DNA of 64,000 bases from Pseudomonas sp. NKUCC02_KPG (GTDB lineage: Bacteria > Pseudomonadota > Gammaproteobacteria > Pseudomonadales > Pseudomonadaceae), in NCBI RefSeq assembly GCF_019345465.1, contig NZ_JAHKRC010000002.1, positions 310,001 through 374,000 of the forward strand, written 5' to 3'. This document shows positions 29,816 to 37,953 of this stretch, piece by piece (the stretch's first letter is position 1; every line of letters begins with the position of its first letter). The position numbers and the translations under genes are program-made. Below the pieces are notes generated by a model. The model saw nothing but the letters and a program-made list of their open reading frames with translations. It did no database searches and had not been told where the DNA came from.

Positions 29816-30724
29816 ATGCAAATACCTGACTTGAATCTGCTTGTGACCTTGAACGTCTTGCTCGAAGAAGGCTCGGTGGTGGGCGCTGCCCGGCGCATGA
29901 ACCTGAGCGCTCCGGCCATGAGCCGCACCTTGACCCGAATTCGTGAAGTCTTGAATGACCCTATTTTGGTGCGTTCAGGCCGTGGGCTTGTCCCCACTCC
30001 CAGGGCACTGGAGTTGCGTGAGCAGGTGAGGGGTGTGGTTGAGCTGGCGCACGGTGTGTTCACCCAAAGCCAGAACAGTGATTTACGTGAGCTGGAGCGC
30101 ACGTTCAGCATTCGCGCCAATGACGTGTTCTTTGGTGTTTATGGCGCAGCGTTGCGTCAGCAAATGGCCCTGGAAATGCCCAAGGCTACGTTGCGGGTCG
30201 TGCCTGAGGGGTTTACCGATGATGAGGCGTTGAATGAAGGCCGCATTGACCTGACCATCTGCGCCACCAACCGCTTCAGCTCGGATATCAAGGTGCAAAG
30301 ATTGTTTACCTGCCCCTTTGTAGGGCTGGCCCGGGAGGGGCATCCGATTTTCGATGAGCCCATTACGGCCGGGCGGTTTGCCGGTTTCGACCATATCAGC
30401 GTGTCACGCAGGGGACATGCCCGTGGACCGATCGATACGCTGCTGGCCGAGCTGGGGCTGGAGCGCCGGGTGTCGTTCACTACGCCGACGTTTTACTCGG
30501 CGATCTTTGCCTTGACGGGGGGTGATCTGATCTTGCCTTTGATGCCCCAGATGTTGCTCAAAACCCTTGAGCCACTGGGCCTCAAACTGCGTCCGTTCGA
30601 GTTGCCGCTCACGTTGCAGCCGGTCGATATCGTCCAGGCCTGGCACCCGCGCCTGGACAACGATCATGCCCATCGCTGGCTGCGTCGCACCCTCAAAACC
30701 TTCTGTGACAATGCGCTGACTTAG
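29816..30724 (+). CDS. LysR-family transcriptional regulator
   Basis: 302 residues. The winged helix-turn-helix is at residues 5-60 (DLNLLVTLNVLLEEGSVVGA, then ARRMNLSAPAMSRTLTRIRE) and the effector-binding domain follows. It lies upstream of an efflux operon on the same strand and divergent from the FUSC gene. It probably controls one or both, with an unknown aromatic or toxic effector. There is no intact terminator between it and the efflux genes apart from a REP hairpin. Confidence 0.9.
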   Translation: MQIPDLNLLVTLNVLLEEGSVVGAARRMNLSAPAMSRTLTRIREVLNDPILVRSGRGLVPTPRALELREQVRGVVELAHGVFTQSQNSDLRELERTFSIRANDVFFGVYGAALRQQMALEMPKATLRVVPEGFTDDEALNEGRIDLTICATNRFSSDIKVQRLFTCPFVGLAREGHPIFDEPITAGRFAGFDHISVSRRGHARGPIDTLLAELGLERRVSFTTPTFYSAIFALTGGDLILPLMPQMLLKTLEPLGLKLRPFELPLTLQPVDIVQAWHPRLDNDHAHRWLRRTLKTFCDNALT

Positions 30725-30738
30725 GGGTTGGCCGCCTT

Positions 30739-30783
30739 TGTGGGAGCGGGCTTGCTCGCGATTCGGGCAAGCCCGCTCCCACA
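30739..30783. repeat. REP-type inverted pair
   Basis: TGTGGGAGCGGGCTTGC and its reverse complement flank a short loop just after the lysR stop. It can form a long hairpin separating lysR from the efflux operon. Confidence 0.85.
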
Positions 30784-30907
30784 GGGTGGATGCTCGTAGG
30801 CGCAGATTGTTGCGTCTGGCGCACTCCAGAGTTAGTTATTTATCAATTTTTATAGCTATTTCGCCTGATTAAACTGTCCGTCATCTATCAAGTCGACGGA
30901 GTGAGCC

Positions 30908-30961
30908 ATGTATTGGCGGTTTGATCATGGGCGCAGTCTGGCGCCTGGAGCAGGGGTGTGA
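30908..30961 (+). CDS. Possible 17-codon leader peptide of efflux operon
   Basis: ATG with a good GGAG nine bases upstream encodes MYWRFDHGRSLAPGAGV and stops at TGA inside GTGTGA, where the transporter GTG start overlaps it. It could couple translation to the transporter. It could equally be the true N-terminus separated by a frame change. Confidence 0.35.
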   Translation: MYWRFDHGRSLAPGAGV

Positions 30962-32496
30962 CGGCGCTGGTCGCAGGCGTCGCGGCCCCGGCACCGTCCC
31001 CGGCTGTCAGTGCGGCATTTGGCCTGCGGATTTTTACCGGTCTGTTGGGCGTCTTGCTGGCGGTGCTGGTATCGGGGTTCAACGAGAATGTCACCAAGGT
31101 GGCCATGCCCGATATTCGTGGGGCAATGGGCATCGGTTTTGACGAAAGTACCTGGTTGCTGGCGGTGTATCCGGCCACGTCCATCAGCGCCATGGCCTTT
31201 GCGCCCTGGTGTGCGGCAACCTTCTCTTTGCGACGTTTTACCCTGTGTGCCATAGGCGCCTTTTTGCTGTTGGGCATCCTCTGTCCGTTGGCTCCCAATG
31301 TTGATGTGCTGATGCTGCTGCGCACCTTGCAGGGTTTTGCCGGTGGTGCCTTGCCGCCAATGCTGATGTCGGTGGCGCTGCGTTTTTTGCCGCCGGGCAT
31401 TCGTCTGTACGGGCTGGGCAGTTATGCGCTGACGGCAACCTTTGGTCCCAGTTTTGGTACGCCACTGTCTGCCTGGTGGGTGGAGTACGCCGGGTGGCAA
31501 TGGGCGTTCTGGCAAATCATCCCGCTGGGCCTGTTGGCGATGGCCTGCGTGGCCTGGGGTTTGCCCCAGGACCCATTGCGGCTGGAGCGCTTCAAGCAGT
31601 TTGACTGGCGCGGTCTGCTTCTGGGTTTTCCGGGCCTGGTCATGCTGGTGCTGGGGCTGGAACTGGGCCAGCGGATGAACTGGTTCGAATCGCCGATGAT
31701 TCAGTTTTTTATTGTCGGGGGCTCGGCCCTGATGGTGTTGTTTTTTATCAATGAATGGTCGCACCCGCTGCCGTTTTTCAAGTTGCAGTTGCTGAAAATC
31801 CGCAACCTTGCCCATGCCTTGCTGACGTTGGGCGGGGTGCTGTTTGTGTTGCTGGCGGTGATCAAGATCCCGTCCAGTTACCTGGCTCAGGTGCAGGGTT
31901 ATCGTCCCCTTGAAACCGCGCCGGTCATGTTGATGGTGGCGTTGCCACAACTGATAGCCCTACCGCTGGTGGTCGCGCTGTGCAACCTGCGCTGGGTCGA
32001 TTGCCGCTGGGTGCTGGCCATTGGTCTGGCGCTGCTGGCGCTGGCGTGCGGGATTGGTTCGCAGGTGACTTCGATGTGGACTCGCGAGAATTTTTACGGG
32101 TTGCAGGCGATTCAAATCATCGCCCAGCCAATGGCCGTGATTCCTCTGTTGATGCTGGCCACGGGTGGCCTGAATCCGGCAGACGGCCCGTTTGCATCGG
32201 CCTGGTTCAACACCGTCAAAGGCTTTTCAGCGGTCGCAGCAAGCAGTGTGCTGGGCGTGTTGACCCTCAATCGCGAGCACTTCCATTCAACGATGTTGCT
32301 CGATCGCCTGGGCAACTCGCCGCTGGTCAGTACCGGGACAGATCTGGCGCGCCGGGTTCATCAGCAAGCGGTGGTGCTGACGTCTGCCGATCTTTATCTG
32401 TACATGGCCGTCCTGGCGCTTTTATTGATTGTGTTAATCCCTTTTGGCCCCACGCGGATCTACGCGCCGGGCACACCTGTTGGAGCAGTGAAATGA
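30958..32496 (+). CDS. DHA2/EmrB-type MFS drug exporter
   Basis: 512 residues with about 14 membrane helices, as in the EmrB (DHA2) group. Family features are NENVTKVAMPDIRGAMGI in helix 1, then SFGTPLSAWWVEYAGWQWAF around helix 5. The GTG start is taken because it has GGAG seven bases upstream and overlaps the leader stop. It pumps amphipathic compounds across the inner membrane using the proton gradient, together with the two following gene products. Confidence 0.88.
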   Translation: MTALVAGVAAPAPSPAVSAAFGLRIFTGLLGVLLAVLVSGFNENVTKVAMPDIRGAMGIGFDESTWLLAVYPATSISAMAFAPWCAATFSLRRFTLCAIGAFLLLGILCPLAPNVDVLMLLRTLQGFAGGALPPMLMSVALRFLPPGIRLYGLGSYALTATFGPSFGTPLSAWWVEYAGWQWAFWQIIPLGLLAMACVAWGLPQDPLRLERFKQFDWRGLLLGFPGLVMLVLGLELGQRMNWFESPMIQFFIVGGSALMVLFFINEWSHPLPFFKLQLLKIRNLAHALLTLGGVLFVLLAVIKIPSSYLAQVQGYRPLETAPVMLMVALPQLIALPLVVALCNLRWVDCRWVLAIGLALLALACGIGSQVTSMWTRENFYGLQAIQIIAQPMAVIPLLMLATGGLNPADGPFASAWFNTVKGFSAVAASSVLGVLTLNREHFHSTMLLDRLGNSPLVSTGTDLARRVHQQAVVLTSADLYLYMAVLALLLIVLIPFGPTRIYAPGTPVGAVK

Positions 32497-33557
32497 GTAC
32501 AACAAGCGGGCGCAAGCCTTTGATCGTGGCCGGCGCGGGTCTGGCGGCCTTTATCGTGCTGTACGGGTTGTGGCGGCTGGTATTTGCCACGGGCACGGTG
32601 CAGAACACCAACGATGCCTTTGTCAGCGCCGATTACACCCTGATTGCGCCAAAAGTCGCGGGGTTTATCGACGAGGTGCTGGTGCAGGACAACCAGCCGG
32701 TGAAGGCCGGGCAGTTGCTGGCGCGGATCGATCCGCAGGACTACCAGGCTGCCGTGCAGGCGGCGCAAGCCAGCGTCGCGACGGCGCAGGCACAACGGGT
32801 CAATGCACTGGCGATGCTGGAACGTCAGCGTTCGCTGATCGAACAGGCCAAGGCCACGGTCGATGCAGATCTGGCACAGGTCGAGTTCGCCGAACATGAG
32901 TTGCAACGCTATCAACATCTGGCGGGACAGGGTGCAGGCACGCTGCAAAATTCCCAGCAGGCAAAAAACCGCTCGCTGACCGCCCGGGCCGAGCTGGCCC
33001 AGCACAAGGCCGCCCTGGAAGCCGCCCGCCAGCAAACCCGCGTGCTGGCCGCCCAGGCCACCGCAGCGCAAGCGTCGGTTCAGTATGCCGAGGCCTTGCA
33101 GGCGCGGGCCGAACTGGACCTGTCCCACACCCAACTGACGGCCCCTTTTGACGGTGTGGTGGGACGACGCAGCGTGCGTCTTGGCGCCTACGTCAAACCC
33201 GGCGATACCGTGCTGGCGGTTGTACCGCTGGCGGATGCCTTCGTGGTTGCCAATTTTCTGGAGCATCAGCTTACGAATATGCAGGCGGGGCAGCGTGTGA
33301 CGATCCAGGTCGACAGTTTTCCCGGCCAGACCTTGCAAGGCACCGTCGACAGTATTGCGCCGGCAACCGGTGTGACGTTCTCCGCCATTGCCCCGGATAA
33401 CGCAACGGGCAACTTCACCAAGGTGGCGCAGCGCATTGCGGTGAAAGTGACTCTGGATCAAGGGCAGTTGCTGGCCAGTCAATTGCGCCTCGGGATGTCG
33501 GTGAATGCGTCCATCGATACGGCGACTGCGCACGACCAGCAGGTCAGCACACGATGA
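32493..33557 (+). CDS. EmrA/HlyD-type membrane fusion protein
   Basis: 354 residues. An N-terminal membrane anchor (IVAGAGLAAFIVLYGLW) is followed by a lipoyl half-motif (NDAFVSADYTLIAPKVAGFI), a long Ala/Gln-rich coiled-coil hairpin at residues 95-190, the second lipoyl half (LTAPFDGVVGRRSVRLGAYV) and a beta-barrel. It starts inside the MFS stop (ATGA). It bridges the inner-membrane pump to the outer-membrane channel. Confidence 0.92.
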   Translation: MSTTSGRKPLIVAGAGLAAFIVLYGLWRLVFATGTVQNTNDAFVSADYTLIAPKVAGFIDEVLVQDNQPVKAGQLLARIDPQDYQAAVQAAQASVATAQAQRVNALAMLERQRSLIEQAKATVDADLAQVEFAEHELQRYQHLAGQGAGTLQNSQQAKNRSLTARAELAQHKAALEAARQQTRVLAAQATAAQASVQYAEALQARAELDLSHTQLTAPFDGVVGRRSVRLGAYVKPGDTVLAVVPLADAFVVANFLEHQLTNMQAGQRVTIQVDSFPGQTLQGTVDSIAPATGVTFSAIAPDNATGNFTKVAQRIAVKVTLDQGQLLASQLRLGMSVNASIDTATAHDQQVSTR

Positions 33558-34984
33558 AAAACACTGCATTGGCCTGGGCTGTGGCCTGTTACAGCGTGCT
33601 GACTTTAAGTGGTTGCGTGGTGGGCCCGGATTTTGAGGCGCCCGTGCCCGCGCTGGCAAAAAACTGGGCGCCCGTTGCCACCCAGGCGGGACATAGCCGG
33701 GCCGTCGAGTCGGCAATAGACCCGCGTTGGTGGGACCGCTTTGGCGATCGTCAATTGTCGGCCCTGGTGCGCGAGGCGCAACACAGCAACTTTGATGTGC
33801 AGCTGGCGGCCAGCCGTCTGGAGCAAAGCCTTGCGATTCGCCGTCAGATTAACGCCGACACCTTGCCCAAGGTGGACGGTACGGCTGCTTACAGTCGCAG
33901 CCGTAACAGCCAGCAGGGCTTGGGTGATCCTTCGGGGTACAGCGGCAAGCAGGCGTTCAACCTGTGGAATGGTGGCCTGGGTTTCAGTTGGGAGGCTGAT
34001 CTGTGGGGCAGGGTCAAGCGCTCGGTCGAAGCGGCTGATGCTTCGGTGCAAGTGGCAGCAGAGGATCGTCACGGGGTGCAGTTGCTGGTGATCGTGCAGA
34101 CCGCGCAGCACTACATTCAGCTGCGCGGTACGCAGCAGGCACTGGCGGTGGTGGAGCAAAACCTGCAGATTGCCCGCCGTAGCCTGGAGCTGACCCGATT
34201 GCAGCTCAAGGAGGGAGTGGCCACCGACCTGCAAGTCTCGGAAGCCGCCGCCCAGGTGGCCGAGATTGAAGCGCGCATGGCACCGTTGCAGCAGCAAAGT
34301 GCGCAATTGATCAATGCCCTGAGCCTGCTGCTGGCCCGCGAGCCACGGGCCTTGCAGCAGCAATTGAGCGCAGTGGCGCCGGTGCCGGCCTATGGCGCGG
34401 ATGTGCCGATTGGCTTGCCCAGCGAGTTGGCCCGGCGTCGTCCCGATATCCGCCGTGCCGAGGCGCAACTGCATGCGGCGACGGCAGCGATCGGCATGGC
34501 CAAGGCTGACTTTTATCCCCGTATTACCTTGTCTGGAAGCCTGGGAGTGCAGGCCATGCAGCTATCGGACCTGGGCAGTTGGGGGGCGCGCAACTTTGCG
34601 TTCGGGCCGGGGTTGAGCGTGCCGGTGTTTGAGGGTGGGCGTTTGCAGGGGGCCTTGCAATTGCAGGAAGGGCGACAGCAAGAGGCGGGCATTGCCTATC
34701 AAAAAACCGTGTTGCGGGCCTGGCATGAGGTGGACGATGCGCTGGTAGCGTACCAGGCCAGCCAGCGTCGTCGTGACAGCCTGCAGCAGGCGGTGATGCA
34801 CAGCCAGCGTGCGCTGGATAGCGTTCATCAACAGTATGCCCAGGGCACGGTGGACTTCCTGAACGTGTTGACCGTGCAAAACGCGCTGCTGGCCAACGAA
34901 GCTGCACTGGTAGACAGCACCGCGCAGGTGTCGCTGTCGCTGGTGGATGTGTTTGGTGCATTGGGCGGAGGGTGGCAGGGGTAG
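33554..34984 (+). CDS. NodT-family outer-membrane efflux lipoprotein
   Basis: 476 residues. The lipobox is LTLSGC, so the protein is lipidated. It then shows the duplicated TolC-like layout with RPDIRRAEAQLHAATAAIGM and FYPRITLSGSLG, typical of OprM/NodT channels. It overlaps the fusion protein gene by four bases and completes a three-part exporter. A late region, YAQGTVDFLNVLTVQNALL, is also family-typical. Confidence 0.93.
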   Translation: MKNTALAWAVACYSVLTLSGCVVGPDFEAPVPALAKNWAPVATQAGHSRAVESAIDPRWWDRFGDRQLSALVREAQHSNFDVQLAASRLEQSLAIRRQINADTLPKVDGTAAYSRSRNSQQGLGDPSGYSGKQAFNLWNGGLGFSWEADLWGRVKRSVEAADASVQVAAEDRHGVQLLVIVQTAQHYIQLRGTQQALAVVEQNLQIARRSLELTRLQLKEGVATDLQVSEAAAQVAEIEARMAPLQQQSAQLINALSLLLAREPRALQQQLSAVAPVPAYGADVPIGLPSELARRRPDIRRAEAQLHAATAAIGMAKADFYPRITLSGSLGVQAMQLSDLGSWGARNFAFGPGLSVPVFEGGRLQGALQLQEGRQQEAGIAYQKTVLRAWHEVDDALVAYQASQRRRDSLQQAVMHSQRALDSVHQQYAQGTVDFLNVLTVQNALLANEAALVDSTAQVSLSLVDVFGALGGGWQG

Positions 34985-35164
34985 TTGCCTGATGAGGCTA
35001 TTGGGTGTTCAGGAGTGAGGCAGATACAGGTTGCTGCTAAACCCCCGCGACTTTAGCAATCTCGTTTGCCGTATTACTTGGTATATAAGCAGTCGTTCAG
35101 ACGTTGATTTTAGAGGCCACAATTACCTGGCCCGCTTATCACTTGCTTTGGCCAGGTATGTGTT

Positions 35165-35626
35165 TTGTCTGAACTGCTGAATCTAAAACAGAATGTCTTG
35201 ATTGCTCACCCCTCAGGCTCATACAGCTTTGGAACCATCCCGTGCATGCCCACCTTCGGCTTGAAAGGCGGGGAGATCTTTTTGCGTGTGGGGGTTCACA
35301 AAGGCGAAGGCCGCGGGTTTGGCATTCGCCATATCTGGGAGGCTCACCAAGCGGAACTGGCCAAGTGCGGCTGTGTGAGCATCGATCGGGTTGCGTTCCA
35401 CATCGCGAACATGATCGTGCATAAAGCGCCGATTTATTGCGAGTTTCGCGAGATGCGCGGCAATCACCGGCTAACGGTCATGAAAACACCGGCAGGCTCC
35501 TTGGTGCTGGAACCACGAGAAGAGCGCAGCGGCTTTGGCTACTACATTGTGACCTGGTACCCCAAGCGTAAAGCCAGCGGGACACTTGTGGGCCAGGTGG
35601 TACGCGTGCCCAACAGCCCGCGCTGA
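35165..35626 (+). CDS. Orphan nuclease-toxin-like protein (PBECR-like)
   Basis: Up to 153 residues; the start is uncertain because TTG 35165 has no ribosome site and ATG 35246 is a shorter option. The C-terminal half contains GFGIRHIWEAHQAELAKCG, IYCEFREMRGNHRLTVMKT and YYIVTWYPKRKASGTLVGQV. This order (G-x-x-HI-x-x-x-H, then strand pairs ending near the C-terminus) resembles the barnase/EndoU/colicin-E5/RelE-like domains that close polymorphic or phage toxins. No immunity gene and no delivery domain are attached. The family assignment is from pattern memory only. Confidence 0.5.
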   Translation: MSELLNLKQNVLIAHPSGSYSFGTIPCMPTFGLKGGEIFLRVGVHKGEGRGFGIRHIWEAHQAELAKCGCVSIDRVAFHIANMIVHKAPIYCEFREMRGNHRLTVMKTPAGSLVLEPREERSGFGYYIVTWYPKRKASGTLVGQVVRVPNSPR

Positions 35627-35630
35627 AATA

Positions 35631-35842
35631 AAAAAAGGCGTCCAGTGGACGCCTTTCAGATGTTATCAAGGAGTAGTCGCAGCGATTCTTTAGCTCCGGC
35701 ACGAATGCCTTGGGTTCAGAATCCGGTCAGCAGGCTGACCGTCACTACTTCAGAGAAACCCGTTTTCTCTGCTGCCAAAATGCGGGGGGGATAAAGCAGG
35801 TTCCCAGTCCCGACGAATGCGCGATTGCAGTCCTCAAAACAC
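35631..35842 (-). ncRNA. Probable structured small RNA
   Basis: The minus strand carries its own promoter (35843-35871) and ends with a textbook terminator at 35634-35656 whose T-run reads only on the minus strand. In between are several hairpins: CAGAGAAA/TTTCTCTG, GGTCAGC/GCTGACC and GGCA/TGCC, plus a C-run TTTATCCCCCCC. The RNA would be about 210 bases. A 42-codon frame starting MCFEDCNRAFVGTG also fits inside it, so it could be a short mRNA or a dual-function RNA. I cannot name it. Confidence 0.55.
35634..35656 (-). terminator. Rho-independent terminator for the minus strand
   Basis: Ten-base perfect stem AAAGGCGTCC/GGACGCCTTT with a three-base loop. Seven T follow on the minus strand (TTTTTTTATTT when the stem is included), but only the stem's own T on the plus strand. 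Confidence 0.75.
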
Positions 35843-35871
35843 ATTTTTAGTATTTACCTCACCTATGTCAA
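35843..35871 (-). promoter_or_regulatory. Candidate promoter of the small RNA
   Basis: Minus strand has TTGACA at 35871-35866 followed after 16-17 bases by an AT-rich -10 region (TAAAAAT). The alternative AATACT just upstream would fit a stress-sigma-type -10. Confidence 0.45.
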
Positions 35872-36054
35872 GCCGAGCAACGCCCCGTACATCAGTTCAG
35901 ATCGTGTTCAATTAGCGGGTTTGCTATGACTTCGCCTGAGTGCCATCGCGAGCCAGCCCACAGGTTTTGCAGTGGTTTCTACAGGATTTGCTATGCTCGC
36001 GCCCTCGACCGCAAGCGCCAACATAGGCGTGTCCAGTTCACATTGAGCCTATTT

Positions 36055-37374
36055 ATGTCTGCTGATACTCAAGCCACAACGGTGCGTTTTTCCCGTTCCG
36101 ACTACAGAACCCTGGGCCTTGCCGCCCTGGGCGGGGCGCTGGAAATTTACGACTTCATCATTTTCGTATTCTTCGCCCTGACCCTCAGCCAGCTGTTTTT
36201 TCCGCCGGACATGCCCGAATGGCTGCGTTTGCTGCAAAGCTTCGGGATTTTCGTGACCGGTTATCTGGCGCGTCCGTTGGGCGGGATTCTGATGGCGCAC
36301 TTTGCCGACCATCTGGGGCGCAAGCGGGTCTTCAGCCTGAGCATCCTGATGATGGCGCTGCCCTGCCTGCTGATCGGGATCATGCCCACTTACGCGGATA
36401 TCGGTTACTTCGCGCCGCTGATCCTGTTGGCGCTGCGCATCCTTCAGGGCGCGGCGGTAGGGGGGGAGGTGCCCAGTGCCTGGGTATTTGTGGCCGAGCA
36501 CGCTCCGGCCGGTCGCCGGGGCTTTGCCCTGGGTTTCCTGCAAGCCGGGCTGACCTTTGGCTATTTGATTGGCGCCTTGACCGCGACGCTTCTCGCCCAG
36601 ATGTTCACACCAGCAGAAATCCTCGATTACGCCTGGCGCTTTCCCTTCCTGCTCGGTGGCGTATTCGGTGTGATTGGCGTGTGGCTGCGTCGCTGGCTCA
36701 GTGAAACCCCGGTGTTTTTGGCCCTGCGCGAGCGCAAGGAAGGCCGGGCAGAGTTCCCGTTGCGCACGGTTTTACGTGATCACCGTGGGTCTTTGCTGCC
36801 GGCGGCGTTGCTGACCTGCGTCCTTACCAGCGCCGTGGTGGTGTTTGTGGTGATCACGCCGACCGTGATGCAGCAACGCTTTGGCATGACTGCCAGTCAC
36901 ACCTTTGCGTTGAGCAGCCTGGGCATTGTGTTTTTGAATATCGGCTGTGTGCTGGCCGGTCTGATCGTCGACCGTATCGGCGTCTGGCGCAGCATTGCGC
37001 TGTACAGCGTTCTGCTGCCACTGGGTATCGGCCTGTTGTACGCCAGCCTGGTAGGTCAGTGGGCACTGCCAGGCCTGGCCTATGCATTCGCCGGTTTGAC
37101 CTGCGGGATTGTCGGGGTGGTGCCGTCGGTGATGGTTGGCCTGTTTCCTGCGCCGATCCGCGTCTCGGGCATTTCGTTTACCTACAACATCGCCTACGCA
37201 CTCTGGGCCAGCACCACGCCGTTGCTGCTGATCGCGCTGATGCCGTGGAGTCCGTGGGTGTGCGTAGCGTTCTGCGGGGTGATGGGGGTGGTCGGGTTGC
37301 TCACGGCCCGGCGCTATGGTTCCAGCGGTGCCACTCAGGTCGAGCAGCGCTTGTTGGCCAAGGCCGAGATGTAA
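36055..37374 (+). CDS. MHS-family MFS metabolite symporter
   Basis: 439 residues from ATG 36055. About twelve helices, with the family marks GGALEIYDFIIFVFFALTLS in helix 1, GRKRVFSLSILMM in the loop 2-3 and RILQGAAVGGEVPSAWVFVA. These proteins import organic acids, betaines or similar compounds with protons. An upstream in-frame extension is not conserved in character and holds the likely promoter (TTGCTATGCT around 35990), so it was excluded. It stands alone. Confidence 0.88.
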   Translation: MSADTQATTVRFSRSDYRTLGLAALGGALEIYDFIIFVFFALTLSQLFFPPDMPEWLRLLQSFGIFVTGYLARPLGGILMAHFADHLGRKRVFSLSILMMALPCLLIGIMPTYADIGYFAPLILLALRILQGAAVGGEVPSAWVFVAEHAPAGRRGFALGFLQAGLTFGYLIGALTATLLAQMFTPAEILDYAWRFPFLLGGVFGVIGVWLRRWLSETPVFLALRERKEGRAEFPLRTVLRDHRGSLLPAALLTCVLTSAVVVFVVITPTVMQQRFGMTASHTFALSSLGIVFLNIGCVLAGLIVDRIGVWRSIALYSVLLPLGIGLLYASLVGQWALPGLAYAFAGLTCGIVGVVPSVMVGLFPAPIRVSGISFTYNIAYALWASTTPLLLIALMPWSPWVCVAFCGVMGVVGLLTARRYGSSGATQVEQRLLAKAEM

Positions 37375-37412
37375 GGGTTTGACCTTCTGTCATCGCAGTG
37401 ATTGCTGGCTTT

Positions 37413-37431
37413 AATAGGAAGCATTACTATT
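37413..37431. promoter_or_regulatory. Fur-box candidate upstream of fecI-like gene
   Basis: AATAGGAAGCATTACTATT forms the Fur-type palindrome AATAG...CTATT and lies 28 bases before the sigma factor start, placing the iron-signalling trio under iron repression. Confidence 0.6.
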
Positions 37432-37458
37432 CGCGCCCCACCTGTGTAGTCCCCTGCG

Positions 37459-37953
37459 ATGACTCAGAAAGTGCCCCGTAAAACGGGCTTCTTTGACCAT
37501 TACGAAGAGTTGATCGGAACCTGGACCCGGCGCCTGCGCAACCGACAGCAGGCCCAAGACCTCGCCCATGACACTTTTGTCCGCGTGCTCGAATCCAATC
37601 TGGATGCGGTCGAGCAACCGCGTGCGTATTTGCACCAGACAGCACGCAATATCGCGGTGGACGGTTTTCGTCGTGAAGAACTGCGCGACGCCAAGGAGCA
37701 GGCATGTGCTGCTTCAGGGGCGGGCGAAACGGGCGATCCGGAGCAGTACATGCGCGCCCTGCAGTTGGCTGAGTCGGTCGAAAGGGCACTGCAGGAACTC
37801 CCGATCAATTGCCGTAAAGTCTTTGTCTGGCAGAAGATCGAAGGCCTCACCCAGGCCGAAATTGCCGAGCGCCTGGGGCTGTCCAGGAACATGGTGGAAA
37901 AGTATATGATCCGCACCCTGCGCCATCTGCGTGAACGTGTGGGGTCTGCGTGA
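37459..37953 (+). CDS. FecI-like ECF sigma factor
   Basis: 164 residues. Region 2 is around LRNRQQAQDLAHDTFVRVLE and region 4 has the helix-turn-helix GLTQAEIAERLGLSRNMVEK. It directs RNA polymerase to the downstream receptor gene after a signal from the receptor through FecR. Its stop shares a base with the fecR start (TGATG). Confidence 0.93.
   Translation: MTQKVPRKTGFFDHYEELIGTWTRRLRNRQQAQDLAHDTFVRVLESNLDAVEQPRAYLHQTARNIAVDGFRREELRDAKEQACAASGAGETGDPEQYMRALQLAESVERALQELPINCRKVFVWQKIEGLTQAEIAERLGLSRNMVEKYMIRTLRHLRERVGSA

Noticed and set aside
31980..32492. Extension of the HlyD-like frame upstream into the MFS gene
   Set aside because: The ATGA overlap at 32493 and the N-terminal membrane anchor mark the real start; upstream sequence is MFS coding in another frame.
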